Shown: positions 36,087 through 43,611 of the stretch, in pieces
How positions within the stretch are numbered: the stretch's first letter is position 1
Layout: each line of letters begins with the position of its first letter
From: Bog-159 sp963756605
Lineage (GTDB): Bacteria > Acidobacteriota > Terriglobia > Bryobacterales > Bryobacteraceae
Reading direction: 5' to 3'
Assembly: GCA_963756605.1 (NCBI GenBank)
Contig: CAVWOT010000003.1
Span: forward strand, 421,095 to 485,094
DNA length: 64,000 nt
Translations under genes and position numbers: made by a program
Notes under the pieces: model-generated
Database searches by the model: none
What the model was told of the DNA's origin: nothing
What the model saw: the letters and a program-made list of their open reading frames with translations, nothing else

Positions 36087-37438
36087 CGGGCACCGCCCGG
36101 GTCGAAGGCGGCGGGCTCGCGCTCCAGGTGATCGCTCCACAGGCTCAGCCAGTGCCGCTGGTTGAACTCGCCGAAGCCCTGGTAGGCCAGGCCGGGGCCG
36201 GCAAAGGCCGCGAGCGGCGGCTTGATCGGCTCGCCCGCCAGGGTCAGTCCCATCCGGCTGTTCAGGTTCAGCCGCCGCGCCATCGACCCGGTGGCCATGT
36301 CGGTGATGGACACCCAGTTCTCCACGTCGTCCTGCTCGAACATGCCGGAGATGCCGAAGCACATCAGGTAGGCCTGGTAGGAATTTCGCTTGAACTCCTC
36401 GGGCGCCGCCGCGTCCACCGCGAACCAGGAGAGTACCTCGGTCTCCCGCTCACTGATCGGCTGCCACTGGCGCACTGAGACGAACGGGGCGACGGTTCCG
36501 CTGGCGTCGATCTGTGGCCAGTTGTGCACCAGGCTCAGGTTGGGGAACAGGGTCGCCGCGGACACCATAAAGCCGCTGTCCGCGACCAGCGCCCGCTGGC
36601 GGTCCGACCACGATGCCGCCATGGCCGGGATCATCGCGTCCGGGTAGCCCACGTAGCGCAACTGACCGGTGAAGTCACCGCCGGGCGGCAGCTTATAGGT
36701 GGTGCCCGCCCCGGGCCCGGCAGTATAGAGGGCGCCCTCCTTGCGCTTGCTGGCCCGAGGTTCGCGGAATAGCCCGATGTCCACCACGCTGGCGTGGGTA
36801 TGCGGCGTGTGGTAACTGTCGCCGGCGAAGTTCTCGGCGCCGATCTTCCAGTTGGCCTTGATCCGCCAGCGCTGCGGGCCACGGAACTCCATGCCCGCCG
36901 CGCTCTGGCGCGTGTAAAAGTCCAGGTAGAACGCGAAATCGCCGAGGTAGTCGAGCAGCGGCGGAGCGTCTGGGTCCAGGCTGATGAAGATCAGCCCGTT
37001 GCGGGTGTCCATCGACGGCGCGGGCAGCAGGGACTGCTCGAGGCGGGGCAAGCCGTCCTCGCCGCCGTAGGCCTCGGCGTGGAAGGGCAGGCCGGCCAGC
37101 CGGCCATCGTTGCGATAGGTCCAGGCGTGATAGGGGCAGCGGAAGTGCGAGGCGTTACCCATCTCAGCCCGGCATACCTGCATGCCACGGTGCAGGCACA
37201 TGTTGAACATGACCCGGACGACACCCGACTCATCCCTGACCACGATGAACGAATCGGCCAGGACCCGGCGGACCACGTAGTCGCCCGGATCGGGGATCTC
37301 GGACTCGTGCGCGAGGAACACCCAGGACCGGGCGAAGAGCCGGTCACGTTCCAGCGCGAAAATCTCCGGGTCGCCGTAGATATGCGCCGGGATCATGCCC
37401 TGCCGGACCTGCTTGAGGGCGGCGGCTAGGTCAAGCAT
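36083..37438 (-). CDS. Aromatic-ring-hydroxylating dioxygenase, alpha subunit (Rieske)
   Basis: Catalytic subunit that inserts O2 into an aromatic ring. 451 aa from the ATG at 37438; the very long open frame upstream is the shadow of the divergent synthetase gene. The Rieske [2Fe-2S] centre is C-x-H-x(n)-C-x-x-H: MCLHRGMQV and FRCPYHAWTY near residues 75-105. The mononuclear iron site is GDSYHTPHTH with the distal acid in DVENWVSITD. C-terminal region is typical. Order alpha, beta, 87-aa protein, dehydrogenase. No ferredoxin or reductase gene is present, so electrons must come from elsewhere. Substrate not predictable; an aromatic acid or bicyclic compound is possible. Confidence 0.93.
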   Translation of the reverse strand: MLDLAAALKQVRQGMIPAHIYGDPEIFALERDRLFARSWVFLAHESEIPDPGDYVVRRVLADSFIVVRDESGVVRVMFNMCLHRGMQVCRAEMGNASHFRCPYHAWTYRNDGRLAGLPFHAEAYGGEDGLPRLEQSLLPAPSMDTRNGLIFISLDPDAPPLLDYLGDFAFYLDFYTRQSAAGMEFRGPQRWRIKANWKIGAENFAGDSYHTPHTHASVVDIGLFREPRASKRKEGALYTAGPGAGTTYKLPPGGDFTGQLRYVGYPDAMIPAMAASWSDRQRALVADSGFMVSAATLFPNLSLVHNWPQIDASGTVAPFVSVRQWQPISERETEVLSWFAVDAAAPEEFKRNSYQAYLMCFGISGMFEQDDVENWVSITDMATGSMARRLNLNSRMGLTLAGEPIKPPLAAFAGPGLAYQGFGEFNQRHWLSLWSDHLEREPAAFDPGGAR

Positions 37439-37463
37439 GGCTGTCCTACCGAAGTCGTTTTCT

Positions 37464-37478
37464 GCAACGATACGTTGC
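37464..37478. promoter_or_regulatory. Palindrome in the divergent promoter region
   Basis: GCAACG-ATA-CGTTGC, a perfect 6-bp inverted repeat with a 3-bp centre, lies in the only 60 bp between the divergent dioxygenase and acyl-CoA synthetase genes. It is a likely operator for a dimeric regulator controlling both directions; no regulator gene lies in the cluster. Confidence 0.55.
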
Positions 37479-37498
37479 GGACGAAAGGTACTCACGGG

Positions 37499-39040
37499 AT
37501 GCAGAGCTGGATCCACGTCATCGAGTGGCGGGCCAATGTACGGCCGGAGTCGACAGCGCTGGTCGACGACAGGGGCGCGGCATACACCTATGCGCAGCTT
37601 CGAGCCGAGGTGGAGCGCAAGGCCGGCGGCTGGGCCGGGCTCGGGGTCGGGCCCGGCGACGTCGTCGCCATCGTGGCGAAGAACAGCGCCGATTTCCTCG
37701 TGCACGCTTTCGCGCTGATGCGGGCCGGGGCGACTCCGGCCTTCGTCAACTGGCGGCTGTCGGCCCGTGAGCTCGCCGAGGTGCTGGCCCTGGTCGAGCC
37801 GAAGGCGATCGCCGCCGACGCCGAGTTCACCGGCCTGGTCGCCGCGGCCTGGCCGGAGACCACCGCCCGGGCGAGGATCGGCGGCGGCCCGGTGCCGGAC
37901 GGCTGGGTGGACGGCGGGACGCTGGCCGGCCCGGTGCCGCCGCGGCCTGCGCTCACCGGCGAGACGGTGCTGGCGCTCGTGCACACCAGCGGCACCACGG
38001 GCCGGGCCAAGGCCATCCCGCTCCGGCACGGCGCGCTCATGATGAGCGTCGCCGACTTTGCCATCGAGATCGGCGACCAGGTTGCCGGGTCGCGTCATCT
38101 GCAGATCCTGCCCCTGTTCCACCTGGGCGGCTTCGGCCAGTGCATGCAGGCGATCCTGACCGCCGGGACGGTTTACATCCACACCGCCTTCAGTCCGGCG
38201 GCGGTCATCGACGCCATCGAGGCCGACCGGATCGAGTTCTTCACCGCCGGACCATCGCTGATCGACATGCTCGTCGCCGAGATCGGCCGGCGCGAGCGGG
38301 CCGACCTGTCTCACCTGCGCGAGATCGCCTACGGCACGGCGCCGATCACCCCGTCCTCGCTGACTGCGGCGCTGGCCGCGTTCGGCTGCCGGTTCCGGCA
38401 GATCTACGGCAACACCGAAAGCCAATCCATGATCAGCCTGCTCGCCCCCGAAGATCACTCTCCAGGTCATCCGCGACTGGCCAGCGCGGGCCGGGTCTCG
38501 TTCGGCTGGGAGGTTCGCATCGTCGACCCGGACGGGCGCGACCTTCCCTTCGAGGTCGCGGGCGAGCTGCTGATCCGGGGCGAGTGCCTGTTCTCCGGGT
38601 ACTGGCGGGATCCGGAGGCCACGGCGGCGGCATTCGCCGAGGGCGGCTGGTACCGGACGGGCGACATCGCCAAGCTGACGGCCGATGGCTATCTCTACAT
38701 CCTGGACCGGGCCAAGGACATGATCATCAGCGGCGGCGAGAACATCTATCCCGCTGAAGTCGAGGCGGTGCTGGCCCGCCACCCCGCCGTGGCCGACGTG
38801 GCGGTGCTGGGGCGGCCCGATCCGACCTGGGGCGAAGCGGTGCACGCGGTCATCATTCCGGCCGCCGGGCCGGTCCCGGCGGAAGAGATCATCGCCTGGT
38901 GCCGGGACCGGCTGGCGCACTTCAAGTGCCCGAAGAGCGTAGAGTTCACCGACGCGCTGCCCCGGACGACCACCGGCAAGGTGCTCAAGCGGGAACTGCG
39001 AGCGCAGCTCGTCTCCGCGAGCCAGCGGGAGGCCTTGTGA
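37499..39040 (+). CDS. Class I acyl/aryl-CoA synthetase (AMP-forming)
   Basis: Activates a carboxylic acid to its CoA thioester via an acyl-AMP. 513 aa. Core motifs in order: VHTSGTTGRAKAIPL (P-loop), YGNTES, GGWYRTGDIAKL, DRAKDMIISGGENIYPAEVE and the C-terminal catalytic lysine in TTTGKVLKREL. The ATG at 37499 starts the conserved domain; an in-frame TTG lies 24 bases upstream. Divergent from the Rieske genes and followed by LLM and SnoaL-like genes, it probably activates an aromatic or aliphatic acid of the same pathway. Confidence 0.92.
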   Translation: MQSWIHVIEWRANVRPESTALVDDRGAAYTYAQLRAEVERKAGGWAGLGVGPGDVVAIVAKNSADFLVHAFALMRAGATPAFVNWRLSARELAEVLALVEPKAIAADAEFTGLVAAAWPETTARARIGGGPVPDGWVDGGTLAGPVPPRPALTGETVLALVHTSGTTGRAKAIPLRHGALMMSVADFAIEIGDQVAGSRHLQILPLFHLGGFGQCMQAILTAGTVYIHTAFSPAAVIDAIEADRIEFFTAGPSLIDMLVAEIGRRERADLSHLREIAYGTAPITPSSLTAALAAFGCRFRQIYGNTESQSMISLLAPEDHSPGHPRLASAGRVSFGWEVRIVDPDGRDLPFEVAGELLIRGECLFSGYWRDPEATAAAFAEGGWYRTGDIAKLTADGYLYILDRAKDMIISGGENIYPAEVEAVLARHPAVADVAVLGRPDPTWGEAVHAVIIPAAGPVPAEEIIAWCRDRLAHFKCPKSVEFTDALPRTTTGKVLKRELRAQLVSASQREAL

Positions 39041-39064
39041 GCATCCCGGAGAGAAGCGGAAACC

Positions 39065-40042
39065 ATAGGCCTGTCCATCGCGTCGCACAGCGGGCTGCCG
39101 CCGGCCCGGATCGGGGAGCTGGCCGGGGCCGCCGAGCAGGCCGGCTTCGGCGCGGTGTTCGTGGCCGAGGGCCACGGCGACGCCCTGGCGCTGTGCCACC
39201 CGGTCGCGGCCGCGACCCGGCGGGTCCGGGTGGGGACCGCGGTGGCCAACGCGGCGCTGCGGCCGCCGGTGCTGGCGGCCAAGACCGCCGCGCAGCTGGA
39301 CCAGGCGGCCGACGGCCGGTTCATCCTGGGGCTCGGGGTCGGGAACCAGGTGATGAACACCAGGTTCGGGCTTCCCCCGTTTGCGCCGCTGGCAATGGTC
39401 GAGGAGTACGTGAACGTCATCCGTTCGGTACTCAACCGGACGGCCGGGTACGACGGCGAGCTGTTCCGCACCGGGATGGTGCCGCTGGACAGCCCGCCGG
39501 TCCGGGCGAACCTGCCGGTCTGGCTGGGTGCCCTCGGGCCACGAATGCTCGCGCTGGCCGGCCGGATCGCCGACGGCGTGATCCTCAACTTGATGACGCC
39601 GGCCCAGGCCGGGCAGGCGGCCGGCGTCGTCCGCGACGCCGCGCGGGCGGCCGGGCGGGACCCCGCGTCCATCGAGGTCGCCTGCGTGATCCACCTCTGC
39701 CTATCGGATGACCCGGCCGCGGCCGCGGCCGCGGCGCGGGAGGTCGTGCCCCGCTACGTGCTGCACCCCGCCGCGCCGCAACTGTTCGGCGAGCTCGACG
39801 GGGGTCCGGATCTGCGCGGCGTGCGCGAACTGGTGCTGGCCGGCGACCGGGCGGGCGCGGCCAGCCGGGTCCCGCAGCAGGTGGCCGACGGCTTCGTGGC
39901 GCGGGGCAGCGCCGCCCAATGCGCCGAACGGGTGGCGGAATACCGGGCCGCCGGGGTCGGCGTGCCGGTCATCTTCCCGATGCCGGTCGACGGCGACTGG
40001 GGTTATGAGCAGGCCATCGCCGCTCTGGGCGAAACCGTGTAA
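39065..40042 (+). CDS. LLM-class flavin-dependent oxidoreductase (start codon unclear)
   Basis: F420- or FMN-dependent luciferase-like enzyme of about 325 aa. N-terminal GLSIASHSGLPPARIGELA, then VRVGTAVANAALRPPVLAAKTAAQLDQAADGRFILGLGVG (the standard LLM strand), PVWLGALGPRMLALAGRIADG and a C-terminal CAERVAEYRAAGVGVPV. The domain clearly begins around 39065, but no ATG, GTG or TTG is in frame there: the codon is ATA, 11 bases after GGAGAG, and a stop (39038-39040) lies upstream. Either ATA is used, or a base error hides the start; the GTG at 39155 would remove 30 conserved residues. A GGCCGC triplet-repeat near 39718 codes an Ala run. Confidence 0.82.
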   Translation: MGLSIASHSGLPPARIGELAGAAEQAGFGAVFVAEGHGDALALCHPVAAATRRVRVGTAVANAALRPPVLAAKTAAQLDQAADGRFILGLGVGNQVMNTRFGLPPFAPLAMVEEYVNVIRSVLNRTAGYDGELFRTGMVPLDSPPVRANLPVWLGALGPRMLALAGRIADGVILNLMTPAQAGQAAGVVRDAARAAGRDPASIEVACVIHLCLSDDPAAAAAAAREVVPRYVLHPAAPQLFGELDGGPDLRGVRELVLAGDRAGAASRVPQQVADGFVARGSAAQCAERVAEYRAAGVGVPVIFPMPVDGDWGYEQAIAALGETV

Positions 40043-40062
40043 ACGACGAAGGAGGCACTGCC

Positions 40063-40443
40063 ATGGAACTTGTCATCCGCTTCTTCGCCGCGCTGGAGGC
40101 CGGCGACATCGGCACGCTGCGCGAGATCTACGCACCCGACGCAGTGATCTGGCACAACGACGACCTGGTGGAGCAGCCGGTCGAGGACAACCTGAAGGTG
40201 CTGCAGGGCCTGCACCGCGCGGTATCCGGCCTGCACTACGACATCGTCCGGCGCGCGGCGACCGACGACGGGGTGCTGCAGCAGCACGTCCTGCGCGGGC
40301 GGCTGCCCAACGGGGCCGAGGTCGAACTGCACGCTGCGATGTACCTGCAGGTCCGGGACGGGCACATCACCCGGATCGAGGAGTACCTCGACTCGGCGCG
40401 GCGCTCGGACATCAGGAAGGCCCGCGAGGCCCTGTCCGGCTAG
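40063..40443 (+). CDS. SnoaL-like / NTF2-fold protein
   Basis: 126 aa after an excellent AAGGAGG. A cone-shaped NTF2-like fold used by ketosteroid isomerases and polyketide cyclases: LVIRFFAALEAGDIGTLREIYAPDAVIWHN, then ELHAAMYLQVRDGHITRIEEYLD. Co-transcribed with the LLM enzyme 20 bp upstream, so it probably handles an intermediate of the same route. Reaction unknown. Confidence 0.85.
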   Translation: MELVIRFFAALEAGDIGTLREIYAPDAVIWHNDDLVEQPVEDNLKVLQGLHRAVSGLHYDIVRRAATDDGVLQQHVLRGRLPNGAEVELHAAMYLQVRDGHITRIEEYLDSARRSDIRKAREALSG

Positions 40444-40461
40444 GGCCCTGTCCGGCTAGGG
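40430..40461 (+). repeat. Tandem 16-bp repeat over the SnoaL-like stop codon
   Basis: CCCTGTCCGGCTAGGG occurs twice in direct tandem; the stop codon TAG is in the first copy. A recent slippage duplication with no obvious role. Confidence 0.85.
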
Positions 40462-40471
40462 CGCGGTCTGG

Positions 40472-42082
40472 TCAGCGCGTGGCTGGCCAGAACGCGCAGT
40501 GGTGCTGAGCCGAGAAGTCCGTCTCGACCCGCGGCTGCGGCGGCACCAGCGACAGCACCTGCTGGCTGGTGCGGCTGAACCGCGGCCATCCGGCGGCCGG
40601 AACCCCCGTCTTGGCCAGGTTCGTCCAGTCCTGCTTCATGGCCGCGGCCAACTGCTGCTGGGCCGCGGAGAGGGCAGCCGGGTACGGGACGGCGGCCTGG
40701 CTGAACACGTACTGCAACTCGGAGGCGTGGGCCGCGCCGTAGGGGAAGCCGCCCGGGGGCAGGAACAGCTCCGGCGCGTTCTCGTCGTTGAACTCGTACG
40801 CGTAGGTCGGCACGTACCGTGCCAGCGACTCCTCGGCGGTCAGCGCGTGACAGGCGAAAATCGCGTCGGTGCCGACCGCGCCGAGCGCGACCGCCGGGCT
40901 GGGATACCGGCTGAGCGGATACTGCGCGGCCACCGCGCTCGCCGCGGCCGCGGTCACGCCGAGCGTCGAGGCGATCATGGACTGGTAGTTCGCCGCGGTC
41001 ACCTGCCCGCCCAGGAGCTGGATCCCGGCCACGAACAGCCGGTATTCGTCATGGTTGGTGCCGATGACCACGGGCACGTGGTTGAACTGCCCGCTGGCCA
41101 GCGCGGTCCCGACCGGCTGGGTGAGCACGTCCCCGTCGACGTCGGGGGTGTAGCCGACCGGGTTCTGGTCGTTGAGGATCTCCGATACCGGCATGCGGCG
41201 CAGGCAGGCCGGCGTGTCGCTGGCGCACCCGGCCTTGGCGGCGAAGGCCTGGCCGGCCGATTCGGCCGCGGCCAGCGAGGGCTGGGTCAGCTGGTAAGTG
41301 CCGCTTTCCACGATGGCCCGCTGGAAGAGCCCGCGCGCGCCGGGCGAGGCGAGCTGGGCCAGCGTGGACAGGCCGCCCGCCGACTCACCGAACAGGGTCA
41401 CCGCGCCCGGGTTGCCGCCGAAGCCGCGGATGTTGCGCTGCACCCAGCGCAGGGCGGCCTGCTGGTCCATCAGCCCGTAGTCGCCGGACGGGCCGCCCGG
41501 GCGGCTGGCCAGCGCCGCGTCGGCTAGGAAGCCGAGCGCGCCGATCCGGTAGTTGATGGTGACCACGACGACGCCGCGCCCGACCAGCCCGGCCGGGTTG
41601 TAGTCGTCGCTCTCGCCGGTGCGCAGCGAGCCGCCATGCACCCAGACCATCACGGGCAGGTTCCGGGTGCGGGCTCCGGCCGGGGTGAACACGTTCAGGT
41701 ACAGGCAGTCCTCGGATGTGCTGGCCCGGCCGAACGGCGATGACGGCTGCGGACAGTGCGGCGCGTAGCTGACCGCCGCGCGGACGCCGGGCCAGCGCGC
41801 GGGGGGCCGCGGCGGCTGCCAGCGCAGCGCGCCGACCGGCGGCGCTGCGTACGGGATGCCGAGGAACTCATCGGCCGCCGCGACCGTCTTCCCGCGCACC
41901 GCGCCTTCGGCGGTGGTCACGACCAGACCCGATCCTTGGCTCGAACTGGGGGTAGGGCTGGGGCAGGCCGTGGCGGTGGTGCACCCGGCCGCGGCGATCA
42001 GCACCGCGGTGGCGGCCGCGCCCGCGGCCAGGCCGGTCCGTACACGCTGTCCGATCGGTATCGCTCGCATCGCCGCGCTCAC
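40472..42082 (-). CDS. Type-B carboxylesterase, secreted lipoprotein
   Basis: Alpha/beta hydrolase of the carboxylesterase/para-nitrobenzyl-esterase family, 536 aa. An N-terminal signal with lipobox (AVLIAAAGC, Cys near residue 34) is followed by a Pro/Ser linker, so it is anchored outside the membrane. Motifs: FLGIPYAAPPVGALRW, EDCLYLNVFTP, VMVWVHGGSL (oxyanion hole) and the nucleophile elbow GESAGG with Ser234; the acid and His lie further on (NHDEYRLF, PYGAAHASE). Start could be the GTG at 42082 or the ATG four codons later. Convergent with the LLM operon. It probably hydrolyses esters outside the cell; natural substrate unknown. Confidence 0.92.
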   Translation of the reverse strand: MSAAMRAIPIGQRVRTGLAAGAAATAVLIAAAGCTTATACPSPTPSSSQGSGLVVTTAEGAVRGKTVAAADEFLGIPYAAPPVGALRWQPPRPPARWPGVRAAVSYAPHCPQPSSPFGRASTSEDCLYLNVFTPAGARTRNLPVMVWVHGGSLRTGESDDYNPAGLVGRGVVVVTINYRIGALGFLADAALASRPGGPSGDYGLMDQQAALRWVQRNIRGFGGNPGAVTLFGESAGGLSTLAQLASPGARGLFQRAIVESGTYQLTQPSLAAAESAGQAFAAKAGCASDTPACLRRMPVSEILNDQNPVGYTPDVDGDVLTQPVGTALASGQFNHVPVVIGTNHDEYRLFVAGIQLLGGQVTAANYQSMIASTLGVTAAAASAVAAQYPLSRYPSPAVALGAVGTDAIFACHALTAEESLARYVPTYAYEFNDENAPELFLPPGGFPYGAAHASELQYVFSQAAVPYPAALSAAQQQLAAAMKQDWTNLAKTGVPAAGWPRFSRTSQQVLSLVPPQPRVETDFSAQHHCAFWPATR

Positions 42083-42232
42083 CTGGTCGGGACGGAACCA
42101 TCCGACTGTGTTTAATAATTAACTTAATAGGCCAGATGTCAGGAATCCATGTCACCCGGATCTCAATTCGGGCAACCGCGCCCGGACCCGGCCCGTACCC
42201 GTGAGCACGCCCGTTTTGGGTACTTTGAACGC

Positions 42233-42691
42233 ATGGCAGGTCCCGGGCGGGCCGAGTCAGCCTCGGTCCCCATCTGGCTGAAGCTCTCCGAGGTTGATGC
42301 CGCACGGATGGAGAAGGTGCTGGCGCGGCCCGAGTTCGCCGGCTGGACCAAGGCCGAGTGGTGCCTGGAGATCATCCAGACGGCCCTGCGGTACTACACC
42401 AAGACCCGCCCCGTGGCTGAGGCCGCCCGCGGGCCTGCACCCGAGGCGCCGGAGCCAGTGGAACCGGAGCCAGTGGAACGGAGAGGGAACGGGGAACCGG
42501 AACCAGAGCCGGTACGAGCCGCTGCGGCGCCCATCGAGCCGGTGCCGTTGGAGCCAGAGGAGCCGGTAGCAGCGGAGCCGGTAGCCGAGGTGCCGGAATC
42601 GCCGGACCAGGCCGAGTGCCCGCACCCCGCCGACGCCCGGGACTACCAGACCGGTACCTGCGCCGTCTGCGGTGCCATCCTGTGGGACTGA
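42233..42691 (+). CDS. Hypothetical protein with Pro/Glu repeats and a zinc-ribbon tail
   Basis: 152 aa from the ATG at 42233; the frame is open 28 codons further up but that part looks unlike a protein. Residues 15-55 (VPIWLKLSEVDAARMEKVLARPEF) suggest a small helical domain, perhaps DNA- or protein-binding. Residues 65-125 are low-complexity Pro-Glu-Val-Ala repeats. The end has C-P-H-P..GTCAVCGAILWD, a compact C-H-C-C zinc-ribbon-like site. Not recognised further. Confidence 0.6.
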   Translation: MAGPGRAESASVPIWLKLSEVDAARMEKVLARPEFAGWTKAEWCLEIIQTALRYYTKTRPVAEAARGPAPEAPEPVEPEPVERRGNGEPEPEPVRAAAAPIEPVPLEPEEPVAAEPVAEVPESPDQAECPHPADARDYQTGTCAVCGAILWD

Positions 42692-42764
42692 GCCCTGGCG
42701 GCGCCGCCCGCCCCGCCGCTCACAGGTCGGCACCCTTCCCGCGGTGGCCGTCACCGTACAAGAG

Positions 42765-43388
42765 TCAGGATGATGCGGGCAGGCCGACCGCCAGGGCAGC
42801 GTTCCCTTCGGCCAGGCTGTCCGGATAGAACCTGCGGGCCGTTTCGATTACCTCGTCCAGGCCCGGCCACCAGGGACCGTGCCGCAATGAGCCGAGGGCA
42901 TGCAAGACACCGGCAGCCTGCTGAGCGGGCTCCGTCGCGGCGACGAACGCTACCCGGTGCGGCCGGGACGAACGCAGCGGTCCGAGGTGGAAATCCGGCC
43001 CGTGATCGCCGGCGTCGGCGGCGTCGGGACTCGTGGCGAGCACCAGGTAGTAGTCGGGCAGCTCGAACCGGCCCGCCCGCCAGGCAGCCAAGGCCTTCGC
43101 CGCCTCCTGCTCGAATTCAGCCGGGCCTTGCGGACGCGCCACGTCCCACATCGCCCGCCAGTTGGCGGCCACCGCCGCTAGCGGGTCGGCGGGCACCAGC
43201 GCATAGGGGGACGTGGCTCGCCCGGCCCGCTGCAGCGCCCCGGCAGCAGCCTCTATGCCGTCGCCGCCGGAGTCCGCGGGCTCCTCCGGCCGGATCAGGG
43301 CCACGTTCATGGACCGGCCGACGGCAGCCAGGACCTCACCCGGCGCGGAACCGGCCAGGACCACCACGGTGCAGGAGTTACGTCGCAT
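42765..43388 (-). CDS. Hypothetical actinobacterial protein
   Basis: About 207 aa from the ATG at 43388 (MRRNSCTVVVLAGSAPGEVLAAVGRSM). A Rossmann-like first strand and mixed alpha/beta content (YYLVLATSPDAADAG, HRVAFVAATEPAQQAAGVLHALGSL) suggest a small soluble domain; WWPGLDEVIETARRFYPDSL at the end is well ordered. No known motif. Divergent from the carboxylase gene. Confidence 0.55.
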   Translation of the reverse strand: MRRNSCTVVVLAGSAPGEVLAAVGRSMNVALIRPEEPADSGGDGIEAAAGALQRAGRATSPYALVPADPLAAVAANWRAMWDVARPQGPAEFEQEAAKALAAWRAGRFELPDYYLVLATSPDAADAGDHGPDFHLGPLRSSRPHRVAFVAATEPAQQAAGVLHALGSLRHGPWWPGLDEVIETARRFYPDSLAEGNAALAVGLPASS

Positions 43389-43611
43389 CGGTTCGATGGT
43401 ATGGCCACGAATCCTCCGCCTCGTTGACAATGGGTAGAACGTCTGATGAGAGGCCGCCCGGCGCATCCTCAGGCTGGGTAGTCCTGGGCTGGCTTGGCGA
43501 GCGGGGTGTCGTCTGATCCCGGCGGGAGGTGGCGGGCGGTGGAGGGCTGGCGTCCAGTGGAGGAACTGATCCAGTGACAACACGCTCATCAAGCGACAGG
43601 AATCCCGGCCG

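Noticed and set aside
36083..39694. 1,203-codon open frame on the minus strand
   Set aside because: Only the last 451 codons are the Rieske alpha subunit. The rest is the antisense of the acyl-CoA synthetase and LLM genes, open because of high third-position GC.
39718..39742. GGCCGC hexamer repeat as a regulatory or recombination element
   Set aside because: It lies within the LLM coding frame and simply encodes an alanine run.
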